A DNA stretch of 64,000 nt, from contig JAPKMW010000003.1 in the NCBI GenBank assembly GCA_026645575.1, forward strand, positions 186,001 through 250,000, read 5' to 3'. This document shows, in pieces, positions 58,080 to 64,000 of the stretch (the first letter of the stretch is position 1; every line of letters starts with the position of its first letter). The stretch comes from Caldilineaceae bacterium. Lineage in GTDB: Bacteria > Chloroflexota > Anaerolineae > Caldilineales > Caldilineaceae. The notes under the pieces were generated by a model, which worked only from the letters and a program-made list of their open reading frames with translations, was not told the origin of the DNA and searched no databases. The translations under genes and the position numbers were made by a program.

Positions 58080-59345
58080 TTAAATATCCATGCTATCATT
58101 AATGTCGCGCTGGTACTCGTCCAATTCCTCGTTGAGTACCTCGTCTAGCGTCACCAGACGACCGGCCACGCCCGATTCCAGAATGGAGTAGGAGACCGCC
58201 ACTGAGCGCGTACCCTGGTAGAGATCCACTTCCACGGGGCGCTCCCCGAGAATGCCACGGGCGAAGTCATCATATTCGACGGCGAGCAACTTGCGGTCGA
58301 TCTGCTCGAAGGGGAACTCATATTTCCAGAGGCGGTCGCCACCAAAGAGGGTCGCTGTGGCAATGTCGAGATGGAAATCGGGAACGAGATCAAGAATACG
58401 GCCATCGTCGATCTTCTCGTGGCCCAGGCGGTGCAAGACCAGGTGATGGCCGCTGCGGTCATTGGGCATATCCATGGAGCCTTTAGAGCCATGAATTTCG
58501 CGACACCAGATGCCTTTGCCATGCCCGGCGTGATTCTCAATGTACTGGCCAACGGCGCCGCTGGCAAAATTGACCGTGGCGAAACAGGCGTCTTCCGCCG
58601 TCGCTTCAAAGTCCGCCGGCATCTTGCGCTGGAACTTGGCATAGATCGGATTGGGCGCCGATTGCGGTTTCTCGCCGGCGCCAGCGGGATTGTGGCGCAT
58701 CTTCTCAAAGAGACGCGTTTGGGCGTAGACACTCTTGATCTCGCCCATGAAATACTCCATGATGTCAGCAAAGTGGACGCCAACATCGAGCAGCACGCCG
58801 CTCTGATCCTTCTGATGGCGCCAGACCGAGATGAGCATTTGGTTGCCTTGCGCGCCAACGGTGGTGTGGATCATAAAGCGGGGCTGACCGATAATGCCGC
58901 CGTCGAGGAGCGCTTTGGCCAGGCGGTTGATCGGGTCGCGCCGGTAGTTTTCGGCCACACTCATCACCAGTTGTTTGTCGGCGGCGGCCTTGCGCATGAT
59001 GTTGCTGGCGCGCACCGTCAAACCGACCGGCTTTTCGATCATGGCATGAAAGCCATGGTGGATCGCCTGTACGGCCAGCGCATGGTGAAAGCGGGGGGTG
59101 GTCGTAATATCGACCGCCTTCACCCCCAGCGGCGCCAGATCATCCATCTTGCCGACGACCGTGGGGCGCTTGCCAAAGTGTTCGGCAGCCTGGTCGGCCA
59201 GCGATTCGGCGTTTTCCAACACCGGGTCGCAGGCGCCGATCAGGTCAAATTGGTTGAGGCCAGCCCGGTGCAATTCGGCCAGGCCATACATGTGGCGATG
59301 GCCCATGCCACCGCAGCCGACAATGGCTAAAGGAATTTTGGACAT
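58080..59345 (-). CDS. Gfo/Idh/MocA-family oxidoreductase
   Basis: A 421-residue enzyme starting at 59345 behind AAGGAAGAG. The Rossmann motif is LAIVGCGGMGHRHMYGL, with EKPVGLTVRAS (the EKP motif) near residue 115. The C-terminal sheet domain is present, ending EVLNEELDEYQRDIND. These enzymes oxidise or isomerise sugars and cyclitols with NAD(P). Its neighbours (second Gfo/Idh, PhyH) suggest a catabolic island for a sugar derivative. Substrate unknown. Confidence 0.88.
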   Translation of the reverse strand: MSKIPLAIVGCGGMGHRHMYGLAELHRAGLNQFDLIGACDPVLENAESLADQAAEHFGKRPTVVGKMDDLAPLGVKAVDITTTPRFHHALAVQAIHHGFHAMIEKPVGLTVRASNIMRKAAADKQLVMSVAENYRRDPINRLAKALLDGGIIGQPRFMIHTTVGAQGNQMLISVWRHQKDQSGVLLDVGVHFADIMEYFMGEIKSVYAQTRLFEKMRHNPAGAGEKPQSAPNPIYAKFQRKMPADFEATAEDACFATVNFASGAVGQYIENHAGHGKGIWCREIHGSKGSMDMPNDRSGHHLVLHRLGHEKIDDGRILDLVPDFHLDIATATLFGGDRLWKYEFPFEQIDRKLLAVEYDDFARGILGERPVEVDLYQGTRSVAVSYSILESGVAGRLVTLDEVLNEELDEYQRDINDSMDI

Positions 59346-59444
59346 TGGTTCTCTTCCTTCTAAAATTTGCTGTATTGACAAATAACACCGACAGCGTAGA
59401 ATGATTTAAACAACTGCTCAGTCGAAACGAAAGGTGACACAATC

Positions 59445-59726
59445 TTGAAAACTTACTCAATCACCAAAGCCCGTACTCATTTCAGCAAACTGCTCCATGT
59501 AATTGAACAAGAAGGTATTATTCAACTTACGCGTCGTAACAAAGTCGTCGCCTTTTTGTTTTCGCCAGGTGAGTATGAGCGATTATCGCAAAATAGACAA
59601 ACTGGTTTTTGGGACGCTTATTTGGCCTTTCGTCAACGGCTTGAGCAAACCGATCTGGATCTTGACCCTGCTGAAATTTTTGCAAATGTGCGCGATCAAG
59701 CGCCTGGTAGTGAAGTGCGTTGGTAG
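59445..59726 (+). CDS. Phd/YefM-type antitoxin, orphan
   Basis: A 93-residue protein starting TTG at 59445 behind AAGGTGA. MKTYSITKARTHFSKLLHVI then RRNKVVAFLFSPGEYERLSQ is the Phd/YefM antitoxin fold. No toxin gene follows: the next gene, on the opposite strand, ends 2 bp away. It is thus an orphan, or it pairs with something unrecognised. It lies at the edge of the second A/C39 cassette. Confidence 0.75.
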   Translation: MKTYSITKARTHFSKLLHVIEQEGIIQLTRRNKVVAFLFSPGEYERLSQNRQTGFWDAYLAFRQRLEQTDLDLDPAEIFANVRDQAPGSEVRW

Positions 59727-59727
59727 C

Positions 59728-60192
59728 TTATGGCGGTGCTAACCCTATAACCCCGTAAAGATTTTTCTCTTCATACCAGGCTAAATTAAACTCAGCCAGC
59801 GCGATTACTTGTGGCGCTTCGGGAAAAGCTGGGTCATTCAAATAGATAGTTTCTCCTTCTATGCCGATAACGACAACTGCATGAATCATCTCCTGGTAAT
59901 CCCAATAGGACAACATCTGGGTGTTAAGCGAGACAATCACGGGTAAGCCTGTGTCCAGATAAGCCTGCAATTGTTCAGGGCTACCGTAATCGATAGTCAC
60001 GGATAAACCGTAGGCAGACTCTAGATGATGTAAGTTACGAAAGAGTGTACCAATTGGCATAGTGCGTAATACTTGCAACAAGCGTTCATATCGCACCGGC
60101 ACCTGTAGATAATCCAAAACCATTGCCGTACAAGCAACCAGACAGTCAGCCTGTCGGCGCTGTTTCCAGTGTGAGACGGCTAGCAAGTTCAT
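59728..60192 (-). CDS. C39-like papain-fold cysteine protease, copy 2
   Basis: A 154-residue protein with start at 60192 (MNLLAVSHWKQRRQADCL). The likely Cys nucleophile is in ADCLVACTAMVLDYL, the His in MIHAVVVIGIEG and the Asn/Asp in IYLNDPAF. Clear homologue of the protein at 21152. No signal, membrane segment or transporter. It overlaps protein A copy 2 by 47 bp, as copy 1 does. It ends 2 bp from the end of the antitoxin gene at 59445. Confidence 0.7.
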   Translation of the reverse strand: MNLLAVSHWKQRRQADCLVACTAMVLDYLQVPVRYERLLQVLRTMPIGTLFRNLHHLESAYGLSVTIDYGSPEQLQAYLDTGLPVIVSLNTQMLSYWDYQEMIHAVVVIGIEGETIYLNDPAFPEAPQVIALAEFNLAWYEEKNLYGVIGLAPP

Positions 60193-60538
60193 TGGCTCTG
60201 TCCTGCATTGTTTGAATTTGAGTAGGGGTGAGGGGAATGACAGCACCTGTCATCGCGTCTACGTCAATAGCACCAACTTGCGCCACTCTGCCCCATTCGC
60301 TTAAGAGTAAGCTGGTTGTCATGCGCCAGATTGGTCGTTCACCCCAGATTAACACTGGTTCGTCAGCCACAATTGCCATTGCGACATCCATACTGAGATA
60401 GCCGTTAGCATGGCGCTTTGCTTCTTTAGGCGAAACGGGAATGGTACCAGTAAAGGTTTTGCCCATAAAGCGACCTTCAATCTGTAGCTCACCTTTTTCC
60501 GGCCAAACGCCTTCCCATTCATAAAGGACTTGAATCAT
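60146..60538 (-). CDS. Protein A of the A/C39 cassette, copy 2
   Basis: A 130-residue protein beginning MIQVLYEWEGVWPEKGELQIEG. It shares VLYE, an AxRxANxYLxxDVxMA block, GxRPxWR, GxxDVDA and VIPL with protein A copy 1, and both end in a Thr/Gly-rich tail (TAPTG here). No known family recognised. Its gene overlaps the C39-like gene by 47 bp, the same number as copy 1. Confidence 0.7.
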   Translation of the reverse strand: MIQVLYEWEGVWPEKGELQIEGRFMGKTFTGTIPVSPKEAKRHANGYLSMDVAMAIVADEPVLIWGERPIWRMTTSLLLSEWGRVAQVGAIDVDAMTGAVIPLTPTQIQTMQDRANELASRLTLETAPTG

Positions 60539-60578
60539 TTTGTTGCTCCTGCCATAACAACCCTACGAGCATCTTTGA

Positions 60579-61601
60579 TCAGTCTATCACACCGCCCGTC
60601 GCCCGCAACAACGTCTCCTGCACCAGCAACTCATGCGATAACGGGCGATCTGGCGGCTGTTGACCGGTAATCGTCGCCAAAAACGCCACCAATTCCAGAT
60701 CATGGGTATCCTGCCGCCCCTGGTCAGGTAATTCGATGATATGCAGACCCTTGTCATAACCGCCGCCGGCCTCTTCCAGACAGAGGCGCAACAGTTTCGC
60801 CGGCTCAAAGGGATCGACTATGATCGCGCTGCCCTTTGTGCCGTAGACCTCAAAGCGGCGCGCCATGGGTCGCGGCTCCATCGCCGCAATGTCGATAAAA
60901 GCGATGGCCTTCTCAAACTCAAAGACGCCCAGCGTATTGTCCTTAAAGGTGGGGACAACACCAGTGTCATTGCGCAAAAAGGCGGTGACTTTGGTGGGGC
61001 GTCCCAGCAGCCAGACCACCTGATCAAGCATGTGGCCGCCCAGGTCATAAAAGATACCGCCCTGGTGATAGCTGATAGTATCGCGCGTGTTATAGCCTAA
61101 GCCCACCTTCTCCGGTGGAATCCAGGTGGACATATGGGCGCGCACCGAAAAAACGTCACCTAGCAGGCCGCTTTTCACCCACTCGGCAATCTGGCGAAAG
61201 CCGTGGTGGTAGCGGAACATATAGCCCATCTGCACCTGTAGCCCTTTTTGCTCGGCCTTCGCGATAATGCGTTGCCACTGCGGCCAGTTGTCACCAGCCG
61301 GTTTGTCATACCAGGCATGTTTGCCGGCGTCGATAATCGCTTCGGTGTGATCCAGGCTCTCGCGGTTCAACCCTTCTGAGGCAATGCCCACAATCGTGGG
61401 ATCATTCAACATTTCCGCAGCGCTGTCATACCAGTGTAGACCCTTGTAAATGGGATCTTGTTCGGTGACAATGCGCCGCCGCTCCGGGTCTGGTTCAAAA
61501 ACCCCCGCCACTTCCACTGCGGGATGATTGACCATTGCCAGCATTTTCGACCCAGCGTGACCATGTTTGGTGCCATACTGGGCCAGACGAATCTTTGTCA
61601 T
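60579..61601 (-). CDS. Gfo/Idh/MocA-family oxidoreductase
   Basis: A 340-residue enzyme starting at 61601 (MTKIRLAQYGTKHGHAG). The N-terminal Rossmann fold lacks a plain GxGxxG: the first loop is GTKHGHAGSKM, as in a distinct subgroup of the family. DKPAGDNW replaces EKP and FYDLGGHMLDQVVWLLG is the substrate-side helix. The likely role is oxidation or epimerisation of a sugar. The octamer repeat array at 61620-61764 lies between it and the PhyH gene. Confidence 0.85.
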   Translation of the reverse strand: MTKIRLAQYGTKHGHAGSKMLAMVNHPAVEVAGVFEPDPERRRIVTEQDPIYKGLHWYDSAAEMLNDPTIVGIASEGLNRESLDHTEAIIDAGKHAWYDKPAGDNWPQWQRIIAKAEQKGLQVQMGYMFRYHHGFRQIAEWVKSGLLGDVFSVRAHMSTWIPPEKVGLGYNTRDTISYHQGGIFYDLGGHMLDQVVWLLGRPTKVTAFLRNDTGVVPTFKDNTLGVFEFEKAIAFIDIAAMEPRPMARRFEVYGTKGSAIIVDPFEPAKLLRLCLEEAGGGYDKGLHIIELPDQGRQDTHDLELVAFLATITGQQPPDRPLSHELLVQETLLRATGGVID

Positions 61602-61619
61602 GTTGGTTCTTTCGTTTTT

Positions 61620-61764
61620 GGGTAGATAAGTAGACAAGTAAATAGGCGTTTCCATGAAGCTTACCTGTCTACCTGTCTACCTGTTTACCTGTCTACCTGT
61701 CTACCTGTTTACCTATCTACCTGTCTACCTGTCTACCTGTTTACCTGTCTACCTGTCTACCTAA
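61620..61764. repeat. Octamer tandem array (TTACCTGT/CTACCTGT) with inverted arm
   Basis: Thirteen 8-bp units fill 61661-61764 in the order T,C,C,T,C,C,T,C,C,C,T,C,C by first base (TTACCTGT or CTACCTGT, with slight variation). The inverse word (GTAGATAAGTAGACAAG) stands at about 61622-61640. It lies just past the stop of the PhyH gene on the minus strand. Confidence 0.85.
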
Positions 61765-61767
61765 AGA

Positions 61768-62733
61768 TTACGCGCAGACCGGGTTCTCCGTCGTCCAGCG
61801 GTTAAACTTGCCCATGCCTTCCGTCGCCAGCTTATAGCGGGCGTCGGCCCAGAGTTGATCCCAGGTGGCGGGATCGTGTAGTTCACTTTCGGGGTTTTGA
61901 CGGCTGCGGGCGATAAAGCCGGGGAAGGCGCCGCGTCCGGTCGGCTGGCCGATGGGGTTGTAGCGCAGGTCAAAGCTCCAACGAATATTTTCGCTGTTGT
62001 TGGAATGGGAAGCATGGACGGTCAATTTGGTCATAAAGAGCGCGCTGCCCCGCTTCATGGGCAGGGAAACTGCCTTGCCGTCAAGCAATTTACCGGGAAT
62101 CTTCAAGCCAATGTCACTGGGGCAATGGTCGAGCAAGCCCTGGTTGTGGCTGTTCGGCCAGACGCAGAGACAGCCATTTTCCACCGTAGCGTCCCAGAGG
62201 GGGAACCAGACCGTCAGAATTTCGCTATTGTCCGCTTCCGCGTTGACCACGCCATTGTCCTGATGTACCGGCGTCTTGCCCAGTTGCACCTGCCCTTTTT
62301 CATTGATAGGACAGAGATGTTCCGGCGGTTTCAGGCGCACATGTTGCACCGGGTTGGAATAGATCTCCGGCCCGATGATCGATTCGACGGCGTCGAGCAG
62401 CTTTTCATTGCGCAACATGCGGAAGACCGCCGGGCCGGCCCAATAGGGTGTATCAACCTTGACATCGGCCTGGGGCAAGGAAAAGTCAAAATATTGGGCA
62501 TGAACCTTGCCGCTCTCTTTGTAAATTTCGATCAAGCGCTGGCCAAAGGGCAGATCCGCATAGGTGGATGAAATCTCGCCCTTGGCATAGAGTTCGTCCG
62601 CCAGCTTGTCCAACACCACTTTGTACTCTTCGATGATCGGGTCAATATCTTCCGCCGGATCAAAGAGATCCTCGACCACTAGATAGCCGTCACGCTGGAA
62701 TTGGGCGACCTGTTCGGCAGTCAAAAACGCCAT
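61768..62733 (-). CDS. Phytanoyl-CoA dioxygenase family protein (PhyH)
   Basis: A 321-residue Fe(II)/2-oxoglutarate oxygenase. The iron ligands are His and Asp in TPVHQDNGVV near residue 155 and His in LTVHASHSNNS near 247; Arg in NIRWSFDLRY binds 2-oxoglutarate. The N-terminal FQRDGYLVVEDLF is typical of the family. Members hydroxylate many small molecules and are greatly expanded in Chloroflexota and marine bacteria. In this run with Gfo/Idh enzymes it probably acts on a sugar, polyol or taurine-like compound; that is inference. Confidence 0.88.
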   Translation of the reverse strand: MAFLTAEQVAQFQRDGYLVVEDLFDPAEDIDPIIEEYKVVLDKLADELYAKGEISSTYADLPFGQRLIEIYKESGKVHAQYFDFSLPQADVKVDTPYWAGPAVFRMLRNEKLLDAVESIIGPEIYSNPVQHVRLKPPEHLCPINEKGQVQLGKTPVHQDNGVVNAEADNSEILTVWFPLWDATVENGCLCVWPNSHNQGLLDHCPSDIGLKIPGKLLDGKAVSLPMKRGSALFMTKLTVHASHSNNSENIRWSFDLRYNPIGQPTGRGAFPGFIARSRQNPESELHDPATWDQLWADARYKLATEGMGKFNRWTTENPVCA

Positions 62734-62778
62734 TGTTTGCCTCCTTCGTCTACGCTAAATTGATTGATACAACAACTG

Positions 62779-63492
62779 TTACCGGGAAAAGGACGGATGA
62801 TGCGCGTCAAGGTGTGCAGTGACAAGTTGATCGCTGGCATACTCCGTAATCAACAAGGTTAAATCGGTCAGGGCATTGGCAACATCCGCTTGCCCGTTGG
62901 TATGATGCGCCTCGATCACCAGCAGCGCTGTCGTTGTATCCGGTTGGGCGGCGCTTTCGGCGCTCTGGCGCCAACACCAGCGGCGGGCCAACACCATACC
63001 GGTTTCATCAGCAAAGACCACTTCACCGGGTTCAGGGTGAACAACTTCCTGGCTGCCCAATTCGGTAAAGCGTTCATGACCGGTTGCGAAACGTACCGTC
63101 ACCGGTTCGCTCACAGCGCGCCAGTCAAAGACCGCCACCGGTAAGGCATAGCGGATACTGACTAGATTGCCAATATCAACGAGCAAATTGATAGTGGGAA
63201 TGTCGCCAGCCTTGGACAAACGACGCAGCAACGCTTCTGCGGCACAGCGAATTTGCGTCGGGTTGACGCCAAAGCGGCGAAAGGCCGAACGCCAGGCGGC
63301 CAAGGACGGTACATCGCTCAAGGATTCCGGCAGACGGGCGCGCACAACGGCCTGTTCCTGTTGATAGCGCGCCAGCAAAGCCGGTGGGGTAGGCCCGTTC
63401 CGCAAGTTTGCGGCAAAGAGCACACCGGCCTGGATGGTAGGATACGCAGCCAGCAAGTTAGCATCATAGTGAAAAAGCGCTTTTGTCTTCAT
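62779..63492 (-). CDS. B3/B4-domain protein (PheT B3/B4-like)
   Basis: A 237-residue protein consisting of a B3/B4 tRNA-binding/editing domain such as occurs in phenylalanyl-tRNA synthetase beta chain, here free-standing. Typical blocks are SLAAWRSAFRRFGVNPTQIRCAAEALLRRL, NLLVDIGNLVSIRYALPVAVFD, GEVVFADETGMVLARRWCWRQS. Free-standing B3/B4 proteins are thought to edit mis-acylated tRNA or bind RNA; function in this genome is unknown. Not part of the catabolic genes by content. Confidence 0.85.
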   Translation of the reverse strand: MKTKALFHYDANLLAAYPTIQAGVLFAANLRNGPTPPALLARYQQEQAVVRARLPESLSDVPSLAAWRSAFRRFGVNPTQIRCAAEALLRRLSKAGDIPTINLLVDIGNLVSIRYALPVAVFDWRAVSEPVTVRFATGHERFTELGSQEVVHPEPGEVVFADETGMVLARRWCWRQSAESAAQPDTTTALLVIEAHHTNGQADVANALTDLTLLITEYASDQLVTAHLDAHHPSFSR

Positions 63493-63592
63493 AGTTTCCT
63501 ATTCTATCATAGCTCTATTGGACGTACCAATAGCGTTTACGCGCCACCAGGGCTGTACGATAAATTCTCAGCGTACAGTAAGCTTGGTAGGG

Positions 63593-63621
63593 TTGACTAT
63601 TTGGCAAAAATATCATATATA
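63593..63621 (+). promoter_or_regulatory. Promoter TTGACT-N17-TATATA
   Basis: TTGACT (63593-63598) and TATATA (63616-63621), 17-bp spacer, about 40 bp before the start of the last gene in the window. Confidence 0.55.
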
Positions 63622-63659
63622 ATTGTTGCGTTTTTGTTTTATTGCGTAAAGGAGATTTG

Positions 63660-64000
63660 ATGAGCGGGCCAATGCGTCTACCATCGCCACCCCAGTTTGC
63701 CAGACTTAGCCTGATCTGTCTTTGGGTGCTGAGTCTAGTATTGCTCGATCTGACGACGACAGCGCCGGTTGTTACCGCGCAGTCCCCAGTACCGGCCATT
63801 CGTTATGCCTCTTCCTCTAGAACGGTTTATATTGGCAGCCCCTACAGCGCCAGCAACCCGGCAGAGGCGCCCTATGTCACCTACCCGTCGCACCCCAATG
63901 CGCCAAAATTGACGATCACGCTGCCCGAACTGGCCATATGGTTGAATAAACCAATGTTGATCACCGATCTGGGCAATGGAGTCTGGTTGGTCAAGTTGAA
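63660..64000 (+). CDS. Secreted protein, 5' part only
   Basis: Starts at ATG 63660 behind AAAGGAGA and runs off the window. A signal peptide (LSLICLWVLSLVLLDLTTTAPVVTAQ) ends near residue 40. The mature part begins SPVPAIRYASSSRTVYIGSPYSA and continues SNPAEAPYVTYPSHPNAPKLTITLPELA. About 113 residues are visible and no domain is recognisable. Like the giant protein and the subtilase, it is probably an extracellular protein. Confidence 0.65.
   Translation, partial: MSGPMRLPSPPQFARLSLICLWVLSLVLLDLTTTAPVVTAQSPVPAIRYASSSRTVYIGSPYSASNPAEAPYVTYPSHPNAPKLTITLPELAIWLNKPMLITDLGNGVWLVKL

Overview
The window is about 64 kb of moderately GC-rich bacterial chromosome. Nothing in it names the species. The gene mix points to a filamentous or heterotrophic Chloroflexota, most likely class Anaerolineae: very long secreted proteins, C-termini of the type LYLPMVxR, many toxin-antitoxin cassettes, Uma2 nucleases, a run of Gfo/Idh/MocA oxidoreductases with PhyH, and a caspase-like protease. 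That assignment is inference. There is no rRNA, no tRNA that I could recognise, no CRISPR array and no intact insertion sequence.

Layout. 0-8.5 kb: small metabolic and transport genes (MOSC end, MpaB-type oxygenase, MFS, EamA, an ArsO-like flavoprotein with a double operator, dienelactone hydrolase). 8.5-12.3 kb: an accessory patch with a GH3 remnant, a decayed CBASS locus (CD-NTase plus truncated E2), a VapBC-type pair and other small genes. 12.5-18 kb: one 1845-residue secreted protein with a zinc-protease motif, a VWA domain and a C-terminal papain-like domain. 18.4-24.2 kb: accessory genes (Uma2, SPPY methyltransferase, DUF4160/DUF2442 pair, a two-gene protein A plus C39-like protease cassette, SDR, DUF3037/HipA-like pair, GNAT). 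24.4-28.3 kb: secreted subtilase with CHRD and PKD domains. 28.7-32.8 kb: GAF protein, REC-adenylate cyclase, and broken RelE and XisI genes. 32.8-38.1 kb: a CUT1 sugar ABC operon interrupted by a HigBA cassette, divergent from an amidohydrolase. 38.3-49.6 kb: NERD-helicase, a ribosomal-protection GTPase with a leader ORF, an HzsA-like haem protein, a beta-lactamase-fold hydrolase and a caspase-Tudor fusion. 49.6-55.3 kb: a seven-gene two-component cluster in which three receivers have lost the phospho-acceptor Asp. 55.8-64 kb: a stress protein, three Gfo/Idh/MocA genes (one GH109-like), a second protein A plus C39 cassette, PhyH, a B3/B4 protein and the start of a secreted protein.

Two features stand out. 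First, almost every gene end is followed by a long, nearly perfect hairpin, and the arms of many are built from 7- or 8-bp tandem words. They resemble cyanobacterial STRR repeats arranged as inverted pairs. Second, the protein A plus C39-like protease cassette occurs twice, 38 kb apart, on opposite strands, with the same 47-bp gene overlap and next to toxin-antitoxin-like genes each time. It is the best candidate here for an undescribed system.

Decayed accessory genes (GH3 tail, CBASS, RelE with a single nonsense codon, XisI tail, histidine kinase fragment) show active gene gain and loss in this region. Start codons were chosen by Shine-Dalgarno position and family length, so many differ from the longest open frame.
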